Part shown: piece by piece, positions 18,080-26,946 of the stretch
How positions within the stretch are numbered: the first letter of the stretch is position 1
Layout: each line of letters opens with the position of its first letter
Assembly (NCBI RefSeq): GCF_030056665.1
Contig: NZ_JASHIG010000042.1
Direction: 5' to 3' (one strand)
Length of the DNA stretch: 54,852 nucleotides
Source of the DNA: Flectobacillus roseus
Lineage (GTDB): Bacteria > Bacteroidota > Bacteroidia > Cytophagales > Spirosomataceae
The notes under the pieces: model-generated
What the model was told of the DNA's origin: nothing
Databases searched by the model: none
Seen by the model: only the letters and a program-made list of their open reading frames with translations
Program-made: the position numbers and the translations under genes

Positions 18080-21000
18080 ATGAAGAAAATTATACGATTA
18101 CTAATTACACTACTATTGTTTTGTGAAGTATTCCCAAGCAAGTCGCAGGAGAATATCCATAAATATCGCTTCGAACATATTACTGTTAACGATGGGCTAC
18201 CACATAGCGATGCTAACTGTATTGTGTCAGATAGTACGGGGTATATATGGGTGGGTACCAACAATGGGGTATCAAAATATGACGGCTATTCGCTCAAAAA
18301 CTATGACCTGCCAGTCAATCCACACAACGGTTTGCCCAGCAATAGAGTAGTGGCTATGCACCTCGATGCCCACAAGCGATTATGGGTGGCATCAGGAAGC
18401 GCAGGATTAAGTTTTTGGGATAAGCATCACGATAAATTTATCAATGTTGCCGAACGAGAAGGTAGTGGGGTAGACCAAAATACGCTTGAAAAACTTCGTG
18501 TTAGTAATGTTCTATCCATTTCCAGCGACTCTTTTGGAAGGGTTTGGGTGGGCACTCGTACCATGGGCTTGTTCATGTTGGAATTTAAAAATGAATTATT
18601 GGTTTCTATCCGTCAAATAGCAATACATGGTACCACACAGTATGGGGTATCCTCGATGGCACGTGAGCGTGATGGGTCTATTTGGATTGGTACAATTAGT
18701 CATGGGCTGTGGCATTTAGCGCCCCAACAGTCTATGCCAACTCCGACACTTTTTACGAATCATAAAATTTCTGCTTTGTGGGTCGATAACCACGATAATC
18801 TGTGGATAGGAACACAGTTTGAATTATTTTTTGCGAATAAACAAGAAAAAAGAAACCGTGTTTATCATACAACATTAATACAGCAGTTTTCAGAAATAGG
18901 TAGTGTCTTTGTGGATTCTTTCCAGCATTTATGGGTAGGAACAAATCATGGTTTATACTATTGGGCAGGGATTCCAACAAGTACAGAGCCTGCTCTATTG
19001 ACTGTTTGGAGAAATAGCATGCAAAGTTTTTTCCCAACAGATGGAGACTCGTACAGCATTAATTCAGGGAGAGTACATCAGATTTTAGAAGATAAATACC
19101 ATAATCTTTGGCTAGCAGCATCTTCGGGAGGGCTCAACAAAGTAGACCTTAAAAGAAAACCCTTTTTTGTGATTCAACGCCAATTTGGAACCGCTTCCTC
19201 ATTGCCTAGTAACTACATTAATGCCGTACTGACCGATCAAGATCAACAGCATCTTTGGATAGGTACAAGAAATGGATTTTCTAAATATCATCTTCAAAAT
19301 CATACCTTTCAAAATTTTGTTCATACCCCTATCAATGGCGATGGTTCAGGAGTGGATGTTTCTGCTTTTTATCAACAAAAAGATGGTACCCTGTGGGTAG
19401 GAACTCGCTATCGTGGGTTAATCATTTTTAATGGAAACAATCGAAAAGTACTTACGGATGTGAATGCCAACCTTTCTTTTTACGGAACAAGCGTAGAAAG
19501 AATTTTGGAAGATCGGTTTGGTACAATTTGGGTAGCGACTTTTGAACGAGGTCTTTTGCGTTTTGATAAAACAGGAAAGCTCATACAGCAATATTCGCTT
19601 GATGTTAATAATTTTCCTGCAAGACAATGTACTTATTTGTTGTATGAGCCCAACACAGACCATCTTTGGGTGAGCTCACGCGATAAAGGAGTTTTGAAAC
19701 TCAAAATCTCGGCAACAACGATGACCTTGGTCAACAATTATCAATATGAAAAGAATAACCCTAATAGTTTGAGTGGTAATTATGCTTGGCCATTGGTCAA
19801 GGATTCAAAAGGCAATTTGTGGGTTGGTACGATTGGGGCAGGGCTGAATAAAATCTCTCCTCAGGGTACTGTTGAGCGTTGGGATATTGGTTATTCAAAT
19901 ATCGAATCGCTGATATTTGACCGTCAGGGATACCTTTGGCTAGGTGGCGAGGGCTTGATGAGGCTTAATACTCAAAATCATCAACAGATTCATTATGATG
20001 TCGGCGATGGGCTACAAAGTAATTCTTTCAAAATTGGTGCTGTTTGCCAAGACAAAGGAGGCTATTTTTATTTTGGAGGCATCAAAGGTATTACTTATTT
20101 CAAGCCAGAGCAGATTCAGCCAAGTAATCAAAAGCCTGAAATACATCTGACTACGCTAAGAATCTATAACAAAGAGGTACACATAGGTGAGCCATTTGAG
20201 GGACGAGTGATTTTGTCCCAGCCATTGGATGAAACAAAAGAGCTGACTATTGAACCTAATGAAAATTATTTTTCCATAGAATTTGTCGGTATTAATTACA
20301 AAAACCCCAAGAAAAACCAATATGCTTACAAGTTGGTAGGCTCAAACGACGACTGGATTTATACAGATTATAATCAGCGTATTGCCAACTTTTCGAACCT
20401 TGATGCTGGTGAATATACATTCTTGGTCAAGACCAGTGATGGGGAAGGGGCATGGTCGGCCAAGCCTGCCGAAATCAAAATTCGGGTGTTACCGCCTTGG
20501 TACAAAACTTGGTGGGCGTTCCTCATTTATGCTTTGATTTTATTATTTGCTTTCAAAGAATACCAAAAGGCAACATTAGCAAAACAGGCTTTGAGAAATG
20601 ATGTCTTGATGGAAAAATACAAAGCAGATCAAGAAAAGACCTTGACCGATCTTAAACTTCGTTTTTTTACCAATGTTTCGCATGAATTAAGAACGCCGTT
20701 GACCTTAATTTTGGGGCCAATTGAAGAGTTGGCTTCTACGGAACATGAGAAAAAGGACAAAATCATGCTGATTTTACAACAAACCAGAAAATTACTGGAT
20801 TTGGTAAATCAGTTACTCGATTTTCGAAAAGCAGAAACGGGCAATATGAAAATACTAGCAACCTTCGGAAATATCATTCCGATGATAGAAGAGGTGTTTT
20901 TGATTTTCAAACTCAAAGCTCAAGAGTCCTCGATTGATTATACCATGAGTTTGCCACAAACGACAGTAGAGCTGTTTTTTGATAGTAGTAAATTAGAAAT

Positions 21001-22228
21001 TATTCTGACCAATTTGCTATCCAATGCGTTTAAATATACTCCATCGGGAGGTAAAATATCTTTGAAAACAGAAATTGTCGGTAGTTCTTCCGAGGAGGCA
21101 GTTTTTGAAGGAGGCAGACCCAGTAGGAACTTTCTCCAAATTTCTATCCAAGACTTTGGGGTTGGTATGTCGGGCGATGAATTGGATAAAATTTTTGACC
21201 CTTATTATCAAGCTTCCCACACCGAAACCCTCAAAATTAGAGGAACAGGGATTGGATTGTCACTGGTTAAACAGTTGGTAGAAGCTCATAAAGGTAGCAT
21301 AGAGGTCGAAAGTGCCATTGCTAAGGGTACAACATTTATCTTAAAATTACCTTTTAGTAAAAAACCTCTTGTCGAAAACACCGAAGCTGAACATCATCAC
21401 GAAGAGACAAAATCGCTAGTAGAGGAGGTTATTCCTGTTGTAGCACCTTTGGAGAAGTTTTCGGCGAAAGTCTTGATTGTTGAAGACCAAGAGGATTTAA
21501 GAGCATATTTGAAGCAAATTTGTGAAGTAAGTTATGAAGTTGCCACCGCTGTTGACGGACTAGATGGTTGGGAGAAAGCCCTAGAATGGCAACCCGATTT
21601 GATTATCAGTGACATCATGATGCCTAATAGCGATGGGTTGGAGCTTTGTCAAAAAGTCAAACAAAATCCTAAAACTTCGCATATTCCTGTGTTTTTGCTT
21701 ACGGCGCGTGCGGCAGTCACACATGAAGTGGAAGGTTTAGAAATGGGAGCAGATGAATATATGGCAAAGCCATTTAATCCCTTGGTTCTGAATGCCAAAA
21801 TTGCTTCTATTCTTCAAAATCGCTCGCAATTGCGTAGCTATTACCAAAAGCAGATTTTGCTAGAACCGAGTTTGCCAGATATTCCAGACGAAACAAAAGC
21901 ATTATTGGAAAAAGCTATGGCGATAGTGGAGGCAAATCTAACCAATCAAGAATTTACGGTACAGACTCTTGTGAAGGATATGGGCATGAGCCAGTCTGCG
22001 ATATATCGTCAAATCAAATCTATTACAGGACAATCTTTGGTAGAGTTTATTCGAGATATTCGCCTTAAACGAGCAGCGCAGTTGCTGAGCAACGGCAACC
22101 TTCGTGTGACCGAAGTGGCTATGCTAGTGGGCATTGAAGACATGAAGTATTTCCGAAAAATGTTTCAGCAAACCTATAATGTCTCTCCATCAGAATATGC
22201 CAAACAGAAGAAAGAGAATTTGATGTAG
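18080..22228 (+). CDS. Hybrid two-component system regulator (HTCS)
   Basis: 1382 residues in one chain. Signal peptide about 1-22. The periplasmic sensor is made of Reg_prop beta-propeller repeats (about 30-700; IWVGTNNGVSKYDG-type units) and a Y_Y_Y domain (about 745-795), then a transmembrane helix near 812-832. Inside the cell come HisKA with H868 in VSHELRTPLTLILGP, the HATPase N box (LTNLLSNAFKYTPSGG) and G boxes, a receiver with D1178 in ISDIMMPNSDG, and a C-terminal AraC-type DNA-binding domain (about 1275-1380). All catalytic residues look intact. HTCS proteins bind an oligosaccharide and activate the adjacent SusCD operon. Confidence 0.97.
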   Translation: MKKIIRLLITLLLFCEVFPSKSQENIHKYRFEHITVNDGLPHSDANCIVSDSTGYIWVGTNNGVSKYDGYSLKNYDLPVNPHNGLPSNRVVAMHLDAHKRLWVASGSAGLSFWDKHHDKFINVAEREGSGVDQNTLEKLRVSNVLSISSDSFGRVWVGTRTMGLFMLEFKNELLVSIRQIAIHGTTQYGVSSMARERDGSIWIGTISHGLWHLAPQQSMPTPTLFTNHKISALWVDNHDNLWIGTQFELFFANKQEKRNRVYHTTLIQQFSEIGSVFVDSFQHLWVGTNHGLYYWAGIPTSTEPALLTVWRNSMQSFFPTDGDSYSINSGRVHQILEDKYHNLWLAASSGGLNKVDLKRKPFFVIQRQFGTASSLPSNYINAVLTDQDQQHLWIGTRNGFSKYHLQNHTFQNFVHTPINGDGSGVDVSAFYQQKDGTLWVGTRYRGLIIFNGNNRKVLTDVNANLSFYGTSVERILEDRFGTIWVATFERGLLRFDKTGKLIQQYSLDVNNFPARQCTYLLYEPNTDHLWVSSRDKGVLKLKISATTMTLVNNYQYEKNNPNSLSGNYAWPLVKDSKGNLWVGTIGAGLNKISPQGTVERWDIGYSNIESLIFDRQGYLWLGGEGLMRLNTQNHQQIHYDVGDGLQSNSFKIGAVCQDKGGYFYFGGIKGITYFKPEQIQPSNQKPEIHLTTLRIYNKEVHIGEPFEGRVILSQPLDETKELTIEPNENYFSIEFVGINYKNPKKNQYAYKLVGSNDDWIYTDYNQRIANFSNLDAGEYTFLVKTSDGEGAWSAKPAEIKIRVLPPWYKTWWAFLIYALILLFAFKEYQKATLAKQALRNDVLMEKYKADQEKTLTDLKLRFFTNVSHELRTPLTLILGPIEELASTEHEKKDKIMLILQQTRKLLDLVNQLLDFRKAETGNMKILATFGNIIPMIEEVFLIFKLKAQESSIDYTMSLPQTTVELFFDSSKLEIILTNLLSNAFKYTPSGGKISLKTEIVGSSSEEAVFEGGRPSRNFLQISIQDFGVGMSGDELDKIFDPYYQASHTETLKIRGTGIGLSLVKQLVEAHKGSIEVESAIAKGTTFILKLPFSKKPLVENTEAEHHHEETKSLVEEVIPVVAPLEKFSAKVLIVEDQEDLRAYLKQICEVSYEVATAVDGLDGWEKALEWQPDLIISDIMMPNSDGLELCQKVKQNPKTSHIPVFLLTARAAVTHEVEGLEMGADEYMAKPFNPLVLNAKIASILQNRSQLRSYYQKQILLEPSLPDIPDETKALLEKAMAIVEANLTNQEFTVQTLVKDMGMSQSAIYRQIKSITGQSLVEFIRDIRLKRAAQLLSNGNLRVTEVAMLVGIEDMKYFRKMFQQTYNVSPSEYAKQKKENLM

Positions 22229-22324
22229 TGAGGTGGGGATAGTCAAGGGTTTTTGAGGAGAGATTGAAGCTAAACATGAGTCATCCAGAATTTTAAGATT
22301 GGGATTATTCTCCAAGTTTTCTTC

Positions 22325-22364
22325 AAAAAAGCGGTCAAAAAATATATTTTTCGACCGCTTTTTT
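22325..22364. terminator. Terminator of the HTCS gene
   Basis: The arms 22325-22336 and 22353-22364 (AAAAAAGCGGTC and its complement) pair perfectly, and the A/T-rich interior extends the stem. The A and T flanks make it usable from both strands. Confidence 0.85.
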
Positions 22365-22395
22365 GATGCTACTATGCTAGATTTGACTCGGCTTA

Positions 22396-22414
22396 AGACG
22401 CAATCATTGCGTCT
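22396..22414. repeat. Short palindrome AGACGCAATCATTGCGTCT
   Basis: Nine-base arms around a single C, a perfect palindrome with no gene attached. It lies in the 303-base gene-free stretch 22229-22531, which otherwise holds only the HTCS terminator. Palindromes of this type are, as I remember, scattered between genes in many Bacteroidota genomes. Confidence 0.6.
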
Positions 22415-22531
22415 CTACTGCTAGCATACAAATTTTAACACAATCACTCATTCGTTCAATCACTAAATTAGAGATGACTCATGTTTGGTATTTTATGTTT
22501 TGTCTTAACAAATAGAAGCTAATTTATCTCC

Positions 22532-23098
22532 CTAGCAACCGCCTTGGCGAAGAGCACGTTTATAAATTATTTTATGATTTTGTTCTACATAGTCGCCCGA
22601 TACTATTGGATACGAATACTTGGGTGCATGCGATACACTATGGCTTCTTATAATTATTTTGTCCTTGACTTTCAGGTTATGCAATTGCTCAAATTCGGTG
22701 TTAGTATTCAAAATATTATTGCCAGACTTTTCTGGTCCAAAACTAAGGATATAATCTTCTCCATTAATTTTGACCATTATCCCGAAACCCAATCTTGAGC
22801 CTGCTGGGAGAGAAAGAGATGTTACAATGGCCTCCATATTAGAGAAAGCACCTATGTTCTTCCTTATTTTAGCTTCGGCAGCATATACTTTTTGGCCTGC
22901 GGGAGACGCTTCCCACTTTTTGAACATCACACCATCAGGGCTTGCTTCCCATTTTTTTAATGCGGCTTTCTTTTCTGCAATAGTGAGAGGCTTAGAGATG
23001 GACTTTTTGGAAGTTTTATTGGCAGGTTCATGATTTGCAAATACCAGCCCACTTGCTCCAACCAGTGCTAAAGTCAGTGTATAAATGATTTGTTTCAT
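22532..23098 (-). CDS. Secreted hypothetical protein with KKWEASP repeat
   Basis: The start at 23098 (MKQIIYTLTLALVG) gives 188 residues with a clear signal peptide ending near FANHEPANK; the frame extends to 23137 but adds only non-signal residues. The N-terminal mature part is basic and carries the segment KKWEASPDG followed at once by KKWEASPAG, a tandem 11-residue repeat. The C-terminal half looks like a small beta domain (RLGFGIMVKINGEDYILSFG). No family is recognised. It is the first gene of the long minus-strand block. A periplasmic or secreted location is inferred from the signal peptide. Confidence 0.75.
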   Translation of the reverse strand: MKQIIYTLTLALVGASGLVFANHEPANKTSKKSISKPLTIAEKKAALKKWEASPDGVMFKKWEASPAGQKVYAAEAKIRKNIGAFSNMEAIVTSLSLPAGSRLGFGIMVKINGEDYILSFGPEKSGNNILNTNTEFEQLHNLKVKDKIIIRSHSVSHAPKYSYPIVSGDYVEQNHKIIYKRALRQGGC

Positions 23099-23272
23099 AT
23101 TTGTTGTCTGTTTAATTGAATAGAACAGAATGTGCAAAATATCGAGGTATAAAAGAGGTGTTTAGGATACGATAATTTTCATACTGTTCACATGACAAAA
23201 TTACCATAATCTACTTGCTACTTGCTGTCACTCAAGTGTTATTGATATGTTATAGAGTTGTTAAAATGATCT

Positions 23273-23394
23273 TGCGCTGGTGCTAGCTTCTCTCCAAAGC
23301 TATTCCTTTTAAGGAGTTGGCTTTTATTCTAATAGTAAAGGATTAGAATCCTTAGATTTGGTAAGTACTGGCTAGGAAGCCAGCACTAGCGGGG
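23273..23394. repeat. Large imperfect hairpin repeat
   Basis: The ends 23273-23300 and 23365-23394 pair imperfectly around the core GTGCTGGCTTCCTAGCCAG. The middle contains further inverted pieces (ATTCTAAT against ATTAGAAT). A related single arm lies at 27535-27569. It fills most of the 373-base gene-free stretch 23099-23471, and the rest of that stretch shows nothing clear. It may be a REP/MITE-like element or a structured transcript end. Confidence 0.6.
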
Positions 23395-23471
23395 TTTTTT
23401 ATTGAAGTTCGTTGAAATTAGCATACTTCAAGTCTGTATATGAGTCCGCCATGTGTATTGTCGAGCTATTA

Positions 23472-23849
23472 CTAATTGTACTTTTTTAACAAATCCTGCA
23501 TTGTTTTGATGTCGGGGGTATCATACTTTTCACCAATATCTTCTTTGATATTTCCATCACTATCTAAAATCAAAAGAGTTGGATAAATATAACTTGGATA
23601 AGCCCTTTTATTGTATTTTTTGTTTATCTCTATGCCCTCGCCAACCTCAGCATCATATTTCAAGTTGATAAATTTACTGTTTAATACGCGTGAAACCTCT
23701 CTATCTTTCAAAACGGTTTTACTAAAATGTAGGCATGGCCCACACCATCCTGTATAAATATCTAAAAATATCAATTTATGCTCTTTTTTTGCTTTTCTGA
23801 GGCTTACCTGAAAGTTATCTTCTTCAAAATTTACAGCAGATTGTGCATG
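23472..23849 (-). pseudogene. Thioredoxin-like protein lacking its signal peptide and start
   Basis: The frame reads HAQSAVNFEEDNFQ, then a helix AKKEHK, LIFLDIYTGWCGPC with an intact CxxC, and the TYPT-like cis-Pro loop (AYPSYIYPTLLIL). It ends normally at YN. This is a small periplasmic thioredoxin of Bacteroidota, complete from the usual signal-cleavage site (HAQ-S) on. No ATG, GTG or TTG precedes that point: the frame opens only at 23900, after a TGA. The first possible start, TTG at 23774, lies just before the active site. The signal peptide is replaced by the 3' end of the 23860-24135 gene, which overlaps it. Probably a deletion remnant. Confidence 0.65.
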
Positions 23850-23859
23850 AATCTTTCTA

Positions 23860-24135
23860 TTATTCCTGCACTTCTGTGAAGTAAATAAATCTATGAAAAA
23901 TCATCATAAAGGAATAAAAAAGTGCTAGCCCCACAATCAATGCTTTTAAAACTTTAAAAGCTATGCGAATAGAATTAAAATATTTGTAGAAAATGATTAC
24001 CAAAAAAGGGATAATAATGGCAACAATAAAGTTGGTTTCATCTGCAAATGGTTTGTACGAAATAATTAAATAGACGCCTATTAGACCTAATATGAATACT
24101 ATGAAGTAGAATAATTTGTTGAGGTAGTTTTTCAT
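23860..24135 (-). CDS. Small hypothetical membrane protein
   Basis: 91 residues with three predicted membrane helices (about 8-26, 35-53 and 62-84) and little else. It has no recognised family. Its last 40 bases overlap the start-less thioredoxin frame downstream. Conserved repeat sequences occur 28 to 135 bases upstream of its start (see 24163-24270). It may be a genuine cassette gene or itself a chimera. Confidence 0.55.
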   Translation of the reverse strand: MKNYLNKLFYFIVFILGLIGVYLIISYKPFADETNFIVAIIIPFLVIIFYKYFNSIRIAFKVLKALIVGLALFYSFMMIFHRFIYFTEVQE

Positions 24136-24162
24136 GGTGTTAGTTTGTTTTGGGGACTATTC

Positions 24163-24270
24163 CCAATGTTTCTGAGCTTGGTAAAGGTGTTTTTTAGTAC
24201 AAAAGTTTATTATATGCTCAACAGCCTACCTGACGCAATACTTGTATGCTTGTTGCACAATTCAAATATA
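24163..24270 (-). repeat. Candidate boundary element with repeats shared by other genes
   Basis: Two parts recur elsewhere in the window. 24163-24188 matches 48344-48369 at 23 of 26 bases. 24229-24270 matches 51237-51278 at 34 of 42 bases. Both proximal copies sit 25-28 bases upstream of a start. The distal part includes TATATTTG on the minus strand, a possible -7 box. Confidence 0.55.
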
Positions 24271-24362
24271 TAGCAATGAAAATAGTTTGTTATACCGTGT
24301 TCCGAAGAAATGTGTATTAATGGTATTCAAATGTATAAAACTCATTATCACTAAAAATTAAA

Positions 24363-24390
24363 ACCTCCTTTAAATGGGATTAAAGGAGGT
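24363..24390 (-). terminator. Terminator of the TetR-DUF1348 operon
   Basis: Perfect 11-bp inverted repeat (24363-24373 and 24380-24390) with a six-base loop, followed on the minus strand by TTTTAATTTTT. Confidence 0.8.
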
Positions 24391-24434
24391 CTTAACAATT
24401 AATATAATAATATCCATCATACTCTAATGACTTT

Positions 24435-24845
24435 TTACAAATGTCTTTCAGACTCGTTTATTTCAAGATCGTTGATGCTTGCGTATCTTTTTTGCATCAA
24501 GCCATTTTCATCAAATTCCCAGTTTTCGTTTCCATAAGCTCTGAACCAGTTGCCTTCTTTGGTTTGATACTCATATTCAAATCTAACTGCGATTCTATTT
24601 TCTGTATGCGCCCAATACTCTTTTTTGAGCTTGTAATTTAATTCTCGCTTCCATTTATCAGCTAAGAAATTTACAATTTCCTCTCTACCATTGACAAATG
24701 TGCTTCGATTTCGCCATTCACTGTCGACGGTATACGCCAAAGATACTTTTTCTGGATTTTGTGAGTTCCAAGCGTCTTCAGCCATTTGAATTTTCTGTTT
24801 TGCGGTCTCCAACGTGAAGGGAGGAAGGGGATGTTTCTGTTCCAT
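24435..24845 (-). CDS. DUF1348 (NTF2-like) protein
   Basis: 136 residues with the family pattern PPFTLETAKQKIQMAEDAWNS, YTVDSEWRNRSTF, NGREEIVNFLADKW and the C-terminal NENWEFDENGLMQKRYASIND. It is a cytoplasmic member of the NTF2 superfamily with an unknown substrate. It starts 12 bases after the stop of the TetR regulator and forms an operon with it; as I remember, a TetR gene is often paired with a DUF1348 gene. A terminator follows at 24363-24390. Expression is probably derepressed by the TetR ligand, but no chemical target can be named. Confidence 0.9.
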   Translation of the reverse strand: MEQKHPLPPFTLETAKQKIQMAEDAWNSQNPEKVSLAYTVDSEWRNRSTFVNGREEIVNFLADKWKRELNYKLKKEYWAHTENRIAVRFEYEYQTKEGNWFRAYGNENWEFDENGLMQKRYASINDLEINESERHL

Positions 24846-24857
24846 TTGATTAGTTAT

Positions 24858-25382
24858 TTAGATGATACTTTTGACTATTGCTTTTGATTTATGGACAATT
24901 TCGTTTGATTCGAACAATTGACTTTCTATGATTGAGCTTTCGAAAAGCAGATAAATATGGGTTGCCAGCAATTCGTCTTCGATGAGCTGACTAAAAAACA
25001 CTCTCAAATCATTTTTATGTGATTGTATTACCTTAAGAATGTTTTCTTGCTCTTTTGAAATTTCAGACATGATATTGAGAAAACTACAACCTCGAAAGTT
25101 TTCCTTTTCATTCATGTGCATGATAAAGTCAAATGCGGCCACAATTTTTTCTTGGGTATTTTCAGATGTTGAAGTGAACTCTGAAAGTGCATTAAACCAA
25201 GATTCGTGTCTTCTATTCAGAAAAGTGACACATAGGTCGTCCTTTGTTTTGAAATGTTGGTAAAAACTCGCTTTTGCCACATTAGCCTCACTAATAATCT
25301 GGTTAATACCTGTGCTGTTATAACCTTGATGATGAAATAAAATGGAGGCTCGTTCTAGTATTCTTTCTCTTGGTGAACTCAT
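24858..25382 (-). CDS. TetR-family transcriptional repressor
   Basis: The start at 25382 (MSSPRERILERASILF) gives 174 residues; the frame to 25430 adds 16 hydrophobic residues with no role. Residues 1-50 are a TetR HTH: GYNSTGINQIISEANVAKASFYQHFKTKDDL in pieces, with the typical 'FYxHFxxKxDL' end. The rest is the helical ligand domain, with MSEISKEQENILKVIQSHK. A palindrome-like sequence overlaps its promoter (25401-25444), which suggests autoregulation. It is co-transcribed with DUF1348. Confidence 0.92.
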   Translation of the reverse strand: MSSPRERILERASILFHHQGYNSTGINQIISEANVAKASFYQHFKTKDDLCVTFLNRRHESWFNALSEFTSTSENTQEKIVAAFDFIMHMNEKENFRGCSFLNIMSEISKEQENILKVIQSHKNDLRVFFSQLIEDELLATHIYLLFESSIIESQLFESNEIVHKSKAIVKSII

Positions 25383-25400
25383 GATTTCCTTTTTTTTTAT

Positions 25401-25444
25401 CAAAGGTATGAATAAAAATATTATATACAAACAAGTCTGTCTGT
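25401..25444 (-). promoter_or_regulatory. Promoter and putative TetR operator
   Basis: On the minus strand the -7 box TACCTTTG (25401-25408) matches TAnnTTTG. A TTTG lies 19 bases upstream (25428-25431) as -33. The -33 is inside ACAGACAGACTTGTTTGT (25427-25444), where 12 of 18 positions are palindromic. It lies 19 bases before the TetR start. The rest of the gene-free stretch 25445-25709 shows nothing I can identify. Confidence 0.6.
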
Positions 25445-25709
25445 TTTTTGAAAAATTATTTTCTTGAGAAAATAATTGATATGATATTTTTAGAACAACA
25501 GAAAAGAATTTAAAAATCAGAAAGTGTAAGCTTGCTATTTATGGGAGGTTTTGAAAACAGTCGGTTTTATGATTTATTTGAAAGGTAAGAAACCTGAATT
25601 GTTTTTTGATTAAAGTAAAATCAAGATGCCCTTTAAGAATCATGTCAAAGTTATAGAACAGTACACTTGTAGAGCTTAAACTCTCGGTGTATATCTGCTT
25701 ACTATCCCG

Positions 25710-26099
25710 TTATGGGAAAATATTATCCTCTTCATTGAGTGATTTTCTAAAAGCCGAATACTTGGGGTTTACTCGACTTAGTACTTTGTCAAGTAAAATA
25801 CCATTCACTATAGCTATTGGGATAAATGTAATGCCGACCACAGCTGTGATTATTTCACCATTCTTCTCAAGCTGCTCTGCATAATAGGGCCAAATCGTGG
25901 GCAATACTTTTACTCCCAAGATGATAGAACAAGCTATTGAAGGTATAATATGGAAAATACTACAAATGTTTTCTAGTTTGGAGTCTGATATAATATGGCT
26001 GGGAACTATCAAGTAGTTTGTTTTTTCCTTAGTGAAATACATTCCTACTCTCATGAGGAGTTTTAATAAAAGAATCATTACATGGAAAAAATAGTGCAT
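25710..26099 (-). CDS. Hypothetical membrane protein
   Basis: 129 residues with hydrophobic helices at about 5-20, 47-68 and 84-105, and a polar C-terminus (RVNPKYSAFRKSLNEEDN). I do not recognise a family. The first ATG is used; a second at residue 8 is possible. It is a single gene, with the TetR promoter region on its right, and has no obvious promoter of its own. Confidence 0.55.
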   Translation of the reverse strand: MHYFFHVMILLLKLLMRVGMYFTKEKTNYLIVPSHIISDSKLENICSIFHIIPSIACSIILGVKVLPTIWPYYAEQLEKNGEIITAVVGITFIPIAIVNGILLDKVLSRVNPKYSAFRKSLNEEDNIFP

Positions 26100-26471
26100 T
26101 ATTGGTGGGTTTTAAAGTGGTGATAAAATTACGGTCAATATCGATTACCTTAAAGATAAGTCTTAAGTGCAGGCTTATTACAATATAGGTTAACAAATGT
26201 AAAGGAGCATATTTTTTGTCCTACTCTTGTATAAATTTCTTCAGGTGGTTGTTTGAAACGGACAATACTTGGTACCTACTGACGGGATGAAATTTATTGG
26301 CAGTCGTACTTAACTCCCCCAATAACTAAATGTTCTGCTCCCTGCTTAAATTTTATACTTTTATGATTAATTCCTTATAAAATCTCGGGATTATTTATTG
26401 GATTAAATAATGCATTAGGATTAGGAATATCATTTCTATCTTTCTTGAATTCTAATTCATAAAAGTGGTTA
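26100..26471. other. Gene-free stretch with a possible coding remnant
   Basis: 372 bases. On the minus strand a frame from about 26496 to a TAA at 26375-26377 reads HFYELEFKKDRNDIPNPNAL and then FNPINNPEIL. It looks like the C-terminal end of a lost protein, or a frameshifted continuation of the 26472-26843 gene, which it overlaps. The rest (26100-26374) shows nothing clear. Confidence 0.4.
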
Positions 26472-26843
26472 TTAGTCTTTGACAATAGAATTCCAGATAT
26501 TTTTCAAATCACGGTAATATAAATTTTCTTCTTTATCTATCCACAGAATACCTTCATCCTGAATGATTCCTTGTTCTATTAACTCTTCAATAATAATTTC
26601 AGTCACATTCTGAAAGTTCGTAAAAAAATCAACTTGATACTTTTTTCCACAAATTACAAAACTGCTTTCTACATCATTGATGAAACTAATTTGATTTCCA
26701 ATATTCGATATCAAGTAATAAGTAACAATTGTCGAAGCTACAGTATTGCCACTCAACTCACGAAGCTTAGTTCCAGTGTCAACTCGGTAAAAGTCTATCA
26801 ATTGTTTTTTATCAATGTTTACTAAAATATGTCCGACTCCCAT
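26472..26843 (-). CDS. Hypothetical protein
   Basis: 123 residues, soluble, with no signal or membrane segment. The sequence has an N-terminal strand-helix unit (GHILVNIDKKQLIDFYRVD), a helix at SGNTVASTIVTYYLIS and a C-terminal helix pair (TEIIIEELIEQGII). I do not recognise the family. The following frame 26375-26496 continues protein-like in another phase, so the true C-terminus may have been cut by a frameshift. Confidence 0.6.
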   Translation of the reverse strand: MGVGHILVNIDKKQLIDFYRVDTGTKLRELSGNTVASTIVTYYLISNIGNQISFINDVESSFVICGKKYQVDFFTNFQNVTEIIIEELIEQGIIQDEGILWIDKEENLYYRDLKNIWNSIVKD

Positions 26844-26946
26844 GTTGTTAGATGAAGGTAGTTTTGAGCTGAATTGTGTAGTTAATATTGATTCCTAAAA
26901 AGAACCAAAATTTAGAGGGAATGTACCTTAAGTCTTTACATAATAT

